Positions 32,247 through 40,186 of a stretch of 64,000 nt of DNA are shown in pieces. The notes beneath the pieces were generated by a model, which was not told where the DNA came from, did not search any database, and was given only the letters and a program-made list of their open reading frames with translations. The position numbers were made by a program, and so were the translations under genes. The DNA comes from Amycolatopsis sp. FBCC-B4732 (GTDB taxonomy: Bacteria; Actinomycetota; Actinomycetes; Mycobacteriales; Pseudonocardiaceae). Location of the stretch: the NCBI RefSeq assembly GCF_023008405.1, contig NZ_CP095376.1, positions 3,124,001 to 3,188,000 on the forward strand. Reading direction: 5' to 3'. Each line of letters starts with the position of its first letter. The first letter of the stretch is position 1.

Positions 32247-33034
32247 CCACCCTCGACGTTCCCGGCGCCACCCTCACCTACGACGTCACCGGCAGCGGCC
32301 CCGTCCTGCTGCTCGTGCCCGGCGGCGCGGCCGACTCCACCGTGTTCGCCCCGATCCGGCCGCTCCTGGCCGAGGACCACACCGTCGTCACCTACGACCC
32401 CCGCGGCATCTCCCGCAGCCCGCTGCACGGCGAGCCGGGGCCCGACACCATCCGCGAACACGCCGACGACGTGCACCGCCTGCTGACCGAACTCGGCCCG
32501 GCCGACGTCTTCGCCAGCAGCGGCGGCGCCATCACGCTGCTCGAGCACGTCGTGCGCCACCCCGGCCAGGTCCGCACCGTCGTGCTGCACGAACCGCCGG
32601 TCACGCGGTACCTCGGCCCCGACGTCCTCGACGGCCCGGACATCCCGGCGATCTACCGCGAACACGGCATCGGCGCCGCCATCGCCGCGTTCATGGAGAT
32701 GGCCGGGTTCGACATCGCCCCGCCCACCGACCCCACACCCGGAGAACTCGCCCACATGAAGGTGATGGAAGGCAACTTCGCCTACTTCTTCGGGCACCTG
32801 ATGGCCGCCATCGGCGCCTACGAGCCCGACCTCGACGCGCTGCGGGCGACGTCCGCGCGGCTGGTCGTCGGCGTCGGGGAGAAGTCCGCCGGCCTGCCCG
32901 CCCACGAAGCGGGCCTGGGCCTGGCCACCGACCTCGGGCTGACCGCCGAACCGTTCCCCGGCGACCACGGCGGCTTCGAAGCCGAGCCGGCCGCCTTCGC
33001 CGCGCGCCTGCGCGGCGTGCTGGAAGGATGCTGA
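32243..33034 (+). CDS. Alpha/beta-hydrolase
   Basis: 263 residues; ATGA overlap with the sigma gene and GGAGGAG upstream. Alpha/beta-hydrolase fold: LLLVPGGAADSTVFAPIRP (oxyanion region), VVTYDPRGISRSPLHG, nucleophile elbow FASSGGAI (Gly/Ala-x-Ser-x-Gly variant) and GDHGGFEAEPAAFA with the catalytic His. Second gene of the sigma/hydrolase/DGPF operon, so probably part of the ECF42 response. Substrate unknown. Confidence 0.88.
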   Translation: MTTLDVPGATLTYDVTGSGPVLLLVPGGAADSTVFAPIRPLLAEDHTVVTYDPRGISRSPLHGEPGPDTIREHADDVHRLLTELGPADVFASSGGAITLLEHVVRHPGQVRTVVLHEPPVTRYLGPDVLDGPDIPAIYREHGIGAAIAAFMEMAGFDIAPPTDPTPGELAHMKVMEGNFAYFFGHLMAAIGAYEPDLDALRATSARLVVGVGEKSAGLPAHEAGLGLATDLGLTAEPFPGDHGGFEAEPAAFAARLRGVLEGC

Positions 33035-33035
33035 C

Positions 33036-33371
33036 ATGCGGTACCTGCTGATGATCGCCGGCGACGAGAGCGCCGAGGAGCACCAGGACGACGGCTGCGG
33101 CGGCTGGGGTGAGGACCTCGAACGCCGCGGCAAGATCCACGGCGGCGGTGGCCTGCGCCCGCCGTCGGAAGCCACGACCATCCGGGTCCGCGACGGCGAA
33201 GTCCTGCTCACCGACGGGCCGTTCGCCGAGGCCAAGGAACAGATCGGCGGCTTCGTCGTCATCGAGTGCGACGACCTCGACGAAGCCCTCGAAATCGCGG
33301 CCAAGCACCCGGCCGCCACCTACGGCAGCATCGAGGTCCGCCCGATGCTCGGACCGGCGGACTTCGCCTGA
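33036..33371 (+). CDS. DGPF/YCII-like domain protein
   Basis: 111 residues. Dimeric alpha+beta barrel: MRYLLMIAGDES, LRPPSEATTIRVRDGEVLLT, then the hallmark DGPFAEAKEQIGGFVVIECD and a closing AAKHPAATYGSIEVRPM. DGPF proteins are the conserved partners and known transcriptional targets of ECF42 sigma factors; the biochemical role is unresolved. It starts one base after the hydrolase stop and overlaps the next gene by one base (TGATG). Confidence 0.9.
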   Translation: MRYLLMIAGDESAEEHQDDGCGGWGEDLERRGKIHGGGGLRPPSEATTIRVRDGEVLLTDGPFAEAKEQIGGFVVIECDDLDEALEIAAKHPAATYGSIEVRPMLGPADFA

Positions 33372-33856
33372 TGCCCACGATCGTCCAGCGCCCGGCCCAG
33401 CGCTACGTCGCCGAGCGCGCCACCGTCGCCATCCCGGAGTTCCCGCGCATCGCCGACCGGCTGCCGCCGCTGATCGGCGGCCTCGCCGCCCGCGGGGTCA
33501 CCTTGGCGGGAGCGCCGTTCTTCCGCTACCGCGTACTGCACCAGGGGATGCGGTTCACCGTGGAAGCCGGCGTGCCCGTCGATGGCGACGTCGAGGTGGA
33601 CGACCCGGCCTTCCCCGACGAGCTCCCGGCGGGCCGGTACGTCCTCGACACCTACGTCGGCGCCCCGGACGGCCTGGCCGCCGCGACGGCGTCGGTCCTG
33701 GAGTGGGGCGCCGCCGAGGGCATCGAATGGGACCGCCGGGAAGCGGCCGACGGCGAAGAGTGGGGCTGCCGCCTGGAAGTGCTGCGCAGCAACCCCCTCG
33801 AAGTGCCGGACCCCGCGCAGTGGGTGACCGACCTGCTCTTCCGCGTCGCGGACTGA
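33371..33856 (+). CDS. GyrI-like small-molecule-binding protein
   Basis: 161 residues; TGATG overlap with the DGPF gene, so last gene of the operon. Bacterial transcription activator effector-binding (GyrI/AraC-E) fold: VQRPAQRYVAERATVAIPEF, then a central GAPFFRYRVLHQGMRFTVEAGVPV and a C-terminal WVTDLLFRVAD strand. Such stand-alone domains bind amphipathic compounds. In this context it may sequester or hydrolyse the compound that triggers the ECF42 response, which is inference. Confidence 0.82.
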   Translation: MPTIVQRPAQRYVAERATVAIPEFPRIADRLPPLIGGLAARGVTLAGAPFFRYRVLHQGMRFTVEAGVPVDGDVEVDDPAFPDELPAGRYVLDTYVGAPDGLAAATASVLEWGAAEGIEWDRREAADGEEWGCRLEVLRSNPLEVPDPAQWVTDLLFRVAD

Positions 33857-34306
33857 TCAGCGCCGGGTGAGCACGGCCGCGACCAGGCAGCCGAAGCCGG
33901 CCGTGCTCACCACCGCGCGCACCACGTTCCAGCGCACCCACACCGCCTCGAACTGCGCCCGCACCGCCGCGTAGTCGTCACCGCCGGCGTCCAGCGCGTT
34001 GTTGAGCGGGACGTTCACCACCCCGGTGATCACCAGCATCGCCACCAGGAACACGAATCCGGCGATCACCCACGGCCGCGCACCGGTGTCGAGGAACACC
34101 GCCACGCCCGCCAGCACGGGCGCGCCCAGGAACGTCAGCAGGAACACCGGGTTCACGATCGCGACGTTGATCCCCCGCATGCCCTCGACGAACGTCTTGT
34201 CGTCGCCACGCGCCAAACCGGGCAGGACCGAGCAGGCGTAGGCGTAGAACAGCCCGGCGATCAGCCCGGCAGCGACCAGCGCGGCCACCAGCACCACAGT
34301 GGACAT
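33857..34306 (-). CDS. DUF1772 integral membrane protein
   Basis: 149 residues. Four hydrophobic segments: VVLVAALVAAGLIAGLFYAY, VNPVFLLTFLGAPVLAGVAV, VIAGFVFLVAMLVITGVVN and a C-terminal VRAVVSTAGFGCLVAAVL. The motif VPLNNALD followed by WVRWNVVRA is characteristic of the DUF1772/anthrone-oxygenase-like family. Encoded 17 bp downstream of the NmrA-like gene, as an operon; the two families co-occur often. Abuts the convergent GyrI-like gene. Confidence 0.85.
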   Translation of the reverse strand: MSTVVLVAALVAAGLIAGLFYAYACSVLPGLARGDDKTFVEGMRGINVAIVNPVFLLTFLGAPVLAGVAVFLDTGARPWVIAGFVFLVAMLVITGVVNVPLNNALDAGGDDYAAVRAQFEAVWVRWNVVRAVVSTAGFGCLVAAVLTRR

Positions 34307-34323
34307 CGGTTTCCCCTTCTCCT

Positions 34324-35145
34324 TCACCGGGCCCAGACCCCGGTCGCCGCGGCATCTTCGGCGTAGGTCGCGAAGTCGGTCGCCGGGCGGCCCAGCACCC
34401 GCTCGACGTCGGTCGTCAGCGTCGAGTTGCGGCCGTCGAGCACCCGGCCGAACAGCTCGACCAGCGCACCGGCTTCCTCCTCCGGCACCCCCTGGGCGGC
34501 CGCGCCCGCGGCGAACTCCGCCGCGGAAACCGGAACATAGCGGACATCCCGCCCCGAGGCGGCCGAGATATCCGCGGCGGCGTCGGCGAAGCTCAGCAGG
34601 CGCGGCCCGGTCAGCTCGTACCGCCGCCCGGTGTGCCCGGGCTCGGTGAGCACCCGCACGGCCACGTCGGCGATGTCGCGGACGTCGACGAACGGCTCGG
34701 TCACCGAGCCCGCCGGCAGCGCGATCTCGCCGCCGCGCACCGCGTCCAGGAGGAAGTGCTCGCTGAAGTTCTGCGCGAACCAGCTGCACCGCAGGACCGT
34801 CCAGCCGGTACCGGCGTCCCGCACGATCTGCTCGCACGCCTCGGCTTCTTCCTCGCCGCGGCCGGAGAGCAGCACCAGGTGCCGCACGCCGCCGGCCACG
34901 GCCAGCTCGGCGAACGCGTGGATGTCACCGGCCGCCGCCGGCACCACGAGGTCCGGGTAGTAGGTCAGGTAGACGGCGTCGATGCCGTCCAGCACCGGCT
35001 TCCAGGTCTCGCGGTCACCCCAGTCGAACGGCGGCGCGCCGCGGCGCGAGGTGATCCGCACCGGCAGATCGCGCTCCCGCAGCCGGTCCGCGACGCGGCG
35101 CCCGGTCTTGCCGGTCCCGCCCACCACCAAGTAGTTCGTTGTCAT
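34324..35145 (-). CDS. NmrA-like NAD(P)-binding protein
   Basis: 273 residues. Atypical SDR: N-terminal YLVVGGTGKTGRRVADRLRE (5-24), a strand VRITSRRG, then VRHLVLLSGRGEEEAEACEQ and TVLRCSWFAQNFSEHFL (the NmrA/azoreductase-like region) and a substrate lobe ending YAEDAAATGVW. Probably an NAD(P)H-dependent quinone/azo reductase or redox sensor. It is divergent from the AraC regulator, which likely activates it. Confidence 0.88.
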   Translation of the reverse strand: MTTNYLVVGGTGKTGRRVADRLRERDLPVRITSRRGAPPFDWGDRETWKPVLDGIDAVYLTYYPDLVVPAAAGDIHAFAELAVAGGVRHLVLLSGRGEEEAEACEQIVRDAGTGWTVLRCSWFAQNFSEHFLLDAVRGGEIALPAGSVTEPFVDVRDIADVAVRVLTEPGHTGRRYELTGPRLLSFADAAADISAASGRDVRYVPVSAAEFAAGAAAQGVPEEEAGALVELFGRVLDGRNSTLTTDVERVLGRPATDFATYAEDAAATGVWAR

Positions 35146-35227
35146 GGCCGTGAGTCAACCGGCCCGCAGTGAGACTCTCCATAGTTCAGAGCCTCGATGG
35201 CATGTTCCAGCGTCTACACTCACGATC

Positions 35228-36172
35228 ATGGACCCGCTCGCCGCCCTCCTCGACGGCCCCCGCGCCCACGGCGCGTTCCTGCTGCGCTCGGTCATGACCC
35301 CGCCGTGGGCGCTGCGCATCGAAGACCGGGCACCGCTGACCGTCGTGGCCGTGGTCCGCGGCGAAGCGTGGATCGTGCCCGACGCCGGCGAAGCGGTCTC
35401 GCTGGGCGAAGGCGACGTCGCGATCGCCCGCGGCCCCGACCCGTACCTGGTCGCCGACCACCCCGGTACCCCGCCGCAGGCGATCATCCTGCCCGGCCAG
35501 GAGTGCCGCACCCCCGACGGCGGGCACCTCACCGAGCTCACCGGCCTCGGTGTCCGCACCTGGGGCCACGGCACCGACGGCCCGGTCGTGCTGCTCACCG
35601 GGACGTACACGATGGAAGGCGAGCTGAGCAAACGGCTCCTGGCGGCACTGCCCGCCCTGATCGTGCTGCGCGCGGCCGACTGGCCGACCCCGCTGGTGGC
35701 GCTGCTCGCCGCGGAGATCGGGCGGGACGTACCGGGCCAGGAAGCCGTCCTCGACCGGCTGCTCGACCTGCTGCTGATCGCGGCGCTGCGAGCCTGGTTC
35801 GACCGGCCGGACACCGCGGCACCGGCCTGGTACCGCGCCCACGACGACCCGGTCGTCGGCCAGGCGCTGCGGCTGCTGCAGCACCAGCCCGCCGAGCCGT
35901 GGACGGTCGCCGAACTCGCCTCGGCCACCGGCATTTCCCGCGCGGCGCTGGCCCGCCGCTTCGCCGTGGCGGTCGGCGAGACCCCGATGGCCTACCTGAC
36001 CGGCTGGCGCCTCGCACTGGCCGCGGACCTGCTGCGCCAGCACCGGGAAACCACGATCGGCTCGGTCGCCCGCCAGGTGGGGTACGGCAGCGCGTTCGCT
36101 CTCAGCACGGCCTTCAAGCGCGAGTTCGGGGTCAGCCCGCAGCAGTACCGGACGCGGGAACCAGCGTCGTGA
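35228..36172 (+). CDS. AraC-family regulator with cupin sensor
   Basis: 314 residues from ATG 35228; TACACT at 35215-35220 is seven bases upstream, suggesting a leaderless start. The N-terminal cupin_6 domain (~1-180: LTVVAVVRGEAWIVPDAGEA, GDVAIARGPDPYLVADHPG) is followed by two AraC HTH motifs at ~215-310 (WTVAELASATGISRAALARR and TTIGSVARQVGYGSAFALST, then FKREFGVSPQQYR). It is divergent from the NmrA-like gene, the usual arrangement for this subfamily. The 3' end overlaps the convergent SnoaL-like gene by 41 bp. Confidence 0.9.
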   Translation: MDPLAALLDGPRAHGAFLLRSVMTPPWALRIEDRAPLTVVAVVRGEAWIVPDAGEAVSLGEGDVAIARGPDPYLVADHPGTPPQAIILPGQECRTPDGGHLTELTGLGVRTWGHGTDGPVVLLTGTYTMEGELSKRLLAALPALIVLRAADWPTPLVALLAAEIGRDVPGQEAVLDRLLDLLLIAALRAWFDRPDTAAPAWYRAHDDPVVGQALRLLQHQPAEPWTVAELASATGISRAALARRFAVAVGETPMAYLTGWRLALAADLLRQHRETTIGSVARQVGYGSAFALSTAFKREFGVSPQQYRTREPAS

Positions 36173-36563
36173 GCGCGGCTCCGGTGGCGGCGTCGAACGG
36201 CACCGAACTGTGCTCGTGCACGATCTTCCAGCCGTCGTCACCCCGCCGGAAACCGACGGTGGAGCGCACCCACATCGACACCTCGGTGCCGTCGGTCATG
36301 GTGCCCTCGACCTGGTAGAGGTAGTGCGCGAACCCGACATCGCCGCCGGTGACCACCTCGAGGTCCCGGATCTTCATCCCGATTTCCGTGCGGTAGGCGC
36401 CGAACCACTGCGCCAGCCGGGCCCGCTCGGCGTCGCGCCCCCGGTCCCGCAACGCACCGACCGCGTCGAACAGCGTGACGTCCTCGGCGTACTGCGCGAC
36501 GAGGGCCTCGACGTCCTTCGCCGCCACCGCCGCGACCCGGGCTTCGATCAGCGCGGCGGTCAC
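36132..36563 (-). CDS. SnoaL-like/nuclear-transport-factor-2 fold protein
   Basis: 143 residues from a GTG that overlaps the preceding stop as GTGA (36560-36563). NTF2-like cone fold: LIEARVAAVAAKDVEALVAQ, YAEDVTLFDAVGALRDRG, ARLAQWFGAYRTEIGMKIRD, FAHYLYQVEGTMTDGTEVS and WKIVHEHSSVPFD. Last gene of the ArsR-AHSA1-SnoaL operon. Function unknown. Its last ~14 codons run into the AraC gene on the other strand. Confidence 0.84.
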   Translation of the reverse strand: MTAALIEARVAAVAAKDVEALVAQYAEDVTLFDAVGALRDRGRDAERARLAQWFGAYRTEIGMKIRDLEVVTGGDVGFAHYLYQVEGTMTDGTEVSMWVRSTVGFRRGDDGWKIVHEHSSVPFDAATGAALTTLVPASGTAAG

Positions 36564-36991
36564 TTCAGCGCCTCGCCGAGGCGGTCCAGCCAGTCGCCCG
36601 TGCCCTGCTCGCGCCACTGCGGCTCCTCGGCGCCGTCGAGGAAGGTGCCTTGCTCGGTCAGGACCAGCCGGGTGCCGTCGCCGTCGGCTTCGAGCTCGAC
36701 CGTGGTGATCGAGACCGTGGCGAGCACCTCGTCGCCGCTCAGCGTCGTGGCGTAGACGATCCGCCGGTCCGGCACGATGTCGTGGTACGTCGAGGTGACG
36801 CTCAGCTTGGCGTCGTCCGGCCCGGTCGCGCCGACGGTTTCCGTGCCGCCGACCCGGAAGTCCAGGGTGTGGGTGCCGGCGGGGACGAACCAGCGGGCCT
36901 TCGCGGCCGGGTCCGCCCACGCGGCGAACACCCGCTCCGGGGGTACGGGGTAGCTGCGTTCGAGGGTGAAGGTGGCGTGCTTGACGGTCAT
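36560..36991 (-). CDS. SRPBCC (AHSA1-like) protein
   Basis: 143 residues; ATG with GGAAGGGAG upstream and an ATGA overlap with the ArsR stop (36988-36991). START-like signature: TLERSYPVPPERVFAAWADP, KARWFVPAGTHTLDFRVGGT, IVYATTLSGDEVLATVSITT, GTRLVLTEQGTFLDG. Middle gene of the ArsR operon at 36132-37335. Ligand unknown. Confidence 0.88.
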   Translation of the reverse strand: MTVKHATFTLERSYPVPPERVFAAWADPAAKARWFVPAGTHTLDFRVGGTETVGATGPDDAKLSVTSTYHDIVPDRRIVYATTLSGDEVLATVSITTVELEADGDGTRLVLTEQGTFLDGAEEPQWREQGTGDWLDRLGEALK

Positions 36992-37335
36992 GACGTGCTC
37001 CCTTCCGAGGTCTCCGGCCCGGCGAGGAAGCCGCCGAGCCGGTCGAGCCTGCCCTCCCACGTGGTGCGCTGCCGTCCCAGCCAGTGCTCGCCGGCGCGCA
37101 GCACCTCCGGTTCGATCCGGCAGGTGCGCACGCGGCCGACCTTCTCCGACCGCACGATCCCGGCGGTTTCCAGCACCTGGAGGTGCTGCACCACCGCGGG
37201 CAGCGACATGGTCAGCGGCTCGGCGAGCTCGCTGACCGACGCCGGCCCGCGCACGAGCCGCTCCACCAGCGCCCGCCGCGTCCGGTCGCCCAGGGCGCGG
37301 AACACCAGGTCCAGCGACTCCTCATGGTTAAGCAT
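36988..37335 (-). CDS. ArsR-family regulator
   Basis: 115 residues. Winged helix: LDLVFRALGDRTRRALVERL, VSELAEPLTMSLPAVVQHLQ, VLETAGIVRSEKVGRVRTCR. First gene of a three-gene operon (ArsR, AHSA1, SnoaL). The promoter gives a leaderless transcript and carries CTTAAG-based palindromes, consistent with autorepression. No metal-site motif is visible. Confidence 0.9.
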   Translation of the reverse strand: MLNHEESLDLVFRALGDRTRRALVERLVRGPASVSELAEPLTMSLPAVVQHLQVLETAGIVRSEKVGRVRTCRIEPEVLRAGEHWLGRQRTTWEGRLDRLGGFLAGPETSEGSTS

Positions 37336-37336
37336 C

Positions 37337-37383
37337 TACTTAAGTTAGGCTCGCTCGGCCGATTGGTCAAGTAACTGCTTAAG
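37337..37383 (-). promoter_or_regulatory. Leaderless ArsR promoter with CTTAAG operators
   Basis: TTGACC (37365-37370), a 17-bp spacer and TAACTT (37342-37347) on the minus strand, with six bases to the ATG at 37335. The near-palindrome TACTTAAGTTA (37337-37347) covers the -10, and a second CTTAAG (37378-37383) lies above the -35. The whole region overlaps the 3' end of the coiled-coil gene, whose stop codon is TAA at 37345-37347. Confidence 0.7.
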
Positions 37384-38397
37384 TGTTTCGGGGAGCTCCG
37401 GCGTCTCTCGCACAACAGTGAGCACCCGGGCCAGTTCACGCTCGGCCGCGTCGCCCCGGGCCAGCGCCGTGCGCAGTTCGGCGCCGAGGTTCGTGGTGGT
37501 CTCGTGCATCGACCGGACGGTCTGCTCGTGCGCGGCCTGCGCCTCGGCGAGCCGCTGGTCGAACCCGGCCCGCAGGCGTTCGGCGTCGACGCGGGCCCGC
37601 TCCTCCTGCGCGGCGACCGTCTTGACGTGGTCTTCGCGCACGGCGTCGAGGCGCGCCTGAACGGCGTCCGCGCGGCTTTCGGCTGCCTCGGTCCGCGCCT
37701 CGGCGACCTGGCTACGACCCCGTTCCTCGTCGACGGCGGTCCGGGCGGCGGCCAGTTCGGCGGTCAGCGTGGCGATCGCGGCAGCACGCTCGCCGGCCAG
37801 CGCCGCGGAGGCGTCGGCACGATCGGCGACCCGGGCGAGTTCGTCCCGGACCGCGGCCAGCTGCCCCTCGGCCCGCTGCTGCTCCTGCACGGCGGCGCGC
37901 CGGGCCGCCCGCTCCTCGTCCCGCTCCCGCAGCGCGGCGGTCTTCTCCTTCTCGGCCGCGGCCGCCGCTTCGACGGCCGCTTCGGCCTCGTCCCGGTCTT
38001 GAGCGGCGGCGGCTTCGGCGCGGCCGCGCTGCAGGCGGTGTTCGTCGGCTTCGGCCAGCGCCGCATCCCGTTCGGAGAGGGCGGCGGCGGTCGTCGCCTC
38101 GAGCTGGTGGCGCAGCGTCGTGAGCGTCTCCACGAGCCCGCGAGCGGGTTCGAGTACCCGGTCGACCTGCCCGGCGAGGGCGGTGACGGCGGTGTCGTCG
38201 AGTTCGGTGTCGCTCTCCCGCAGCGACTCGGCGTCGGCCAGCACGGCTTCGGCGTCCCGGCAGTTGAGGTTCCGCCGCCCCCAGGTCTTCCCGTCCTGAC
38301 AGAACCGGGCTCGGCTTCCCCGCCCCACCGCGGGCGGCAGCGGCGCCCCGCACCGCCGGTACTCGCAAACCCGGATCTGACCAGCGTCTTCCGTCAT
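37345..38397 (-). CDS. Zinc-finger/coiled-coil protein of unknown function
   Basis: 350 residues from ATG 38397. Residues ~8-45 carry a cysteine-rich segment, VCEYRRCGAPLPPAVGRGSR, then ARFCQDGKTWGRRNLNCRD. From ~75 to the end the protein is a long Ala/Glu/Arg-rich heptad coiled coil (for example ERDEERAARRAAVQEQQRAE). This resembles plasmid KfrA-type DNA-binding coiled-coil proteins in layout but not in the N-terminal motif. The cysteine motif is close to that of the small protein at 11990-12361. Upstream DNA is unusually AT-rich with two dyads, hinting at transfer or tight self-regulation. Confidence 0.75.
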   Translation of the reverse strand: MTEDAGQIRVCEYRRCGAPLPPAVGRGSRARFCQDGKTWGRRNLNCRDAEAVLADAESLRESDTELDDTAVTALAGQVDRVLEPARGLVETLTTLRHQLEATTAAALSERDAALAEADEHRLQRGRAEAAAAQDRDEAEAAVEAAAAAEKEKTAALRERDEERAARRAAVQEQQRAEGQLAAVRDELARVADRADASAALAGERAAAIATLTAELAAARTAVDEERGRSQVAEARTEAAESRADAVQARLDAVREDHVKTVAAQEERARVDAERLRAGFDQRLAEAQAAHEQTVRSMHETTTNLGAELRTALARGDAAERELARVLTVVRETPELPETLKQLLDQSAERA

Positions 38398-38415
38398 GAT
38401 CAGAACCCTATCAAA

Positions 38416-38463
38416 GCTTCTGGTTAGAACTAGAAGCAACTGTTCAAAATCAGAAGATATCTG
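38416..38463. promoter_or_regulatory. AT-rich dyads upstream of the coiled-coil gene
   Basis: GCTTCTGGTT-AG-AACTAGAAGC (38416-38437, one mismatch pair) and CAGA-N5-TCTG (38451-38463). Both lie within 70 bp upstream of the coiled-coil gene in AT-rich DNA and are candidate autoregulatory operators. Confidence 0.5.
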
Positions 38464-38496
38464 GACACTTGTTTGAGTTTGGATAAGGTCACATAT

Positions 38497-38548
38497 CCCA
38501 ACCCAGAACCGCCTGGAGGCCGAACCGGCCCCTCGAAAACTGGGTGGG
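38497..38548 (-). terminator. Compound hairpin after the second ECF42 gene
   Basis: Outer arms CCCACCCAG and CTGGGTTGGG (minus strand) with one bulge enclose an inner GGCCGG / CGGCC hairpin. It begins directly after the sigma gene's stop codon at 38549-38551 and precedes the coiled-coil gene's promoter. Confidence 0.55.
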
Positions 38549-39745
38549 CTATCCGGGACGCTCCAAGACGCCGAGTTTGCGCTCCAGAAGCGCCCGCTCG
38601 GCGGCATTGCCCGTCAGCTCGATCGCCGCCGCGTACGCCTCGGCGGCCTCCCTCGCGCGACCCAGCCGGTCCAGCAGATCCGCCCGGATCGCGTGGTACA
38701 GCCCGAAGCGCGGCAGATCGAGCGCCTCGACCAACGCCAGACCCGCCGCCGGACCGTCGACCTCGGCGACCGCGACCGCGCGGTTCACCGCCACCACCGG
38801 CGTCGGCGTGACCGCCAGCAGCTGGTCGTACAGCGCCTTGACCTGCGTCCAATCGGTCGGCGCGTCGCTGTGGACGGCCTGGATCGCCGCCTGGATCTGG
38901 TACGGGCCGGGCTGGTTGCGCCGCAGGCAACGGCGGACGATGTCCTGGCCCTCGGCGATCAACGCCGTGTCCCATCGGGACCGGTCCTGGTCGCCCAAGA
39001 GCACCAGGTCGCCGTCCGGAGTGGTGCGGGCGGCTCGTCGTGAGTGGCTGAGCAGCAGCAACGCGAGCAGGCCCCAGACCTCCGGCTCGTCGGGCATCAA
39101 CCCGGCCAGGGCGCGGGCGAGCCGGATCGCTTCCTCGCACAGGTCGTCGCGGACCAGGTGCTCCCCCGTGCTCGCCGCGTAGCCCTCGTTGAAGATCAGG
39201 TACAGCACGCTCAGCACCCCGGACAGCCGCGCGGGCAGGTCGGCGTCCTGGGGGACGCGGTACGGGATGCCGGCGTCGCGGATCTTGTTCTTCGCGCGGA
39301 CGATCCGCTGGGCCATCGTCGGTTCGGGGACCAGGAACGCGGCCGCGATCTCCGTCGTGCTCAGGCCGCCCAGGAGCCGGAGCGTCAGCGCGACCTGGGT
39401 GGCGCGGGCCAGCGCGGGGTGGCAGCAGGTGAAGATCAGCCGGAGCCGGTCGTCGGGCACAGCGCCCTCCTCCACGGGCTCGGCTTCGGCGTGCACGAGG
39501 GCCGCCTGGGCGTACTTGTCCGCCCGCGCGGCCTCCCTGCGCAGGCGGTCGACCGCGCGGTTGCGGGCGGTGGTGATGATCCAGCCCGCCGGGCTCGGCG
39601 GGAACCCGGTGGCCGGCCACCGGCGGACGGCCTCGGCGAACGCGTCCTGCACCGCCTCTTCGGCGACGTCGATGTCGCCGAAGACCCGGACCAGCACCGA
39701 CACCGCACGCCCGTACTCGGCGGCGTAGACGTCCTCGACCCTCAT
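38549..39745 (-). CDS. ECF42-type RNA polymerase sigma factor (second copy)
   Basis: 398 residues; ATG overlapping the DGPF stop (ATGA, 39742-39745). Sigma2: YAAEYGRAVSVLVRVFGDID, AEEAVQDAFAEAVRRW; SPAGWIITTARNRAVDRLRR; sigma4: LRLLGGLSTTEIAAAFLVPE. C-terminal extension: VLYLIFNEGYAASTG, ARALAGLMPDEPEVWGLLAL, QPGPYQIQAAIQAVHS, VVAVNRAVAVAEVDGPAAGL. Same family as 30969-32246 but clearly diverged. It sits downstream of its DGPF gene, the reverse order of the first module. Confidence 0.93.
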   Translation of the reverse strand: MRVEDVYAAEYGRAVSVLVRVFGDIDVAEEAVQDAFAEAVRRWPATGFPPSPAGWIITTARNRAVDRLRREAARADKYAQAALVHAEAEPVEEGAVPDDRLRLIFTCCHPALARATQVALTLRLLGGLSTTEIAAAFLVPEPTMAQRIVRAKNKIRDAGIPYRVPQDADLPARLSGVLSVLYLIFNEGYAASTGEHLVRDDLCEEAIRLARALAGLMPDEPEVWGLLALLLLSHSRRAARTTPDGDLVLLGDQDRSRWDTALIAEGQDIVRRCLRRNQPGPYQIQAAIQAVHSDAPTDWTQVKALYDQLLAVTPTPVVAVNRAVAVAEVDGPAAGLALVEALDLPRFGLYHAIRADLLDRLGRAREAAEAYAAAIELTGNAAERALLERKLGVLERPG

Positions 39746-40086
39746 CCGCTGAACGGTCGCACCTCGACCGGCAGCGGTGCCACCGCGTCGGCGAGCCGCC
39801 CGCCCCAGACCAGGGCGGCGTCGAGGTCGGGCGTGGTGATGATCGTGAACCCGCCGAGGTGCTCCTTGCCCTCGGCGTAGGGACCGTCGGTGACGAGGGT
39901 GTCGCCGTCCCGGGCCCGCAGCACGGTGGCGGTCGAGGGCGGGTGCAGGCCCCCGGCGAACACCCACGCTCCGGCCGCCTTGAGATCGGCGTTCAGGGCG
40001 TCGAGCTCCTTGACGATCCCGTCGAGCACGTCCGCGGGCGGGGTGGGGCCGTCGGGCTGGTAGATGCTGAGCAGGTACTGCTTCAC
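39742..40086 (-). CDS. DGPF/YCII-like domain protein (second copy)
   Basis: 114 residues from a GTG with AGGAGG six bases upstream; a longer in-frame ATG would run through the promoter. KQYLLSIYQPDGPTPPADV, LHPPSTATVLRARDGDTLVT, then DGPYAEGKEHLGGFTIITTP. The DGPF motif is DGPY here. First gene of a two-gene operon with the ECF42 sigma; an ECF42-type promoter precedes it. Confidence 0.9.
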   Translation of the reverse strand: MKQYLLSIYQPDGPTPPADVLDGIVKELDALNADLKAAGAWVFAGGLHPPSTATVLRARDGDTLVTDGPYAEGKEHLGGFTIITTPDLDAALVWGGRLADAVAPLPVEVRPFSG

Positions 40087-40113
40087 GTCGTCCTCCTCGG
40101 TGCCTTCACCGCT

Positions 40114-40142
40114 GATACGAACGGAGACCGGCCGGATCGACA
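40114..40142 (-). promoter_or_regulatory. Candidate ECF42 promoter of the second DGPF/sigma operon
   Basis: On the minus strand TGTCGA (40137-40142), a 17-bp spacer ending CTCCGTT, and CGTATC (40114-40119), 28 bp before the DGPF GTG. It shares TGTC, TCC-GG and CCGTTCGT with the sites at 30913 and 32185. Confidence 0.7.
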
Positions 40143-40186
40143 GCGTCCGGCGCATTTTCCGTGGACACGACCGGCAAGATCAAGGT

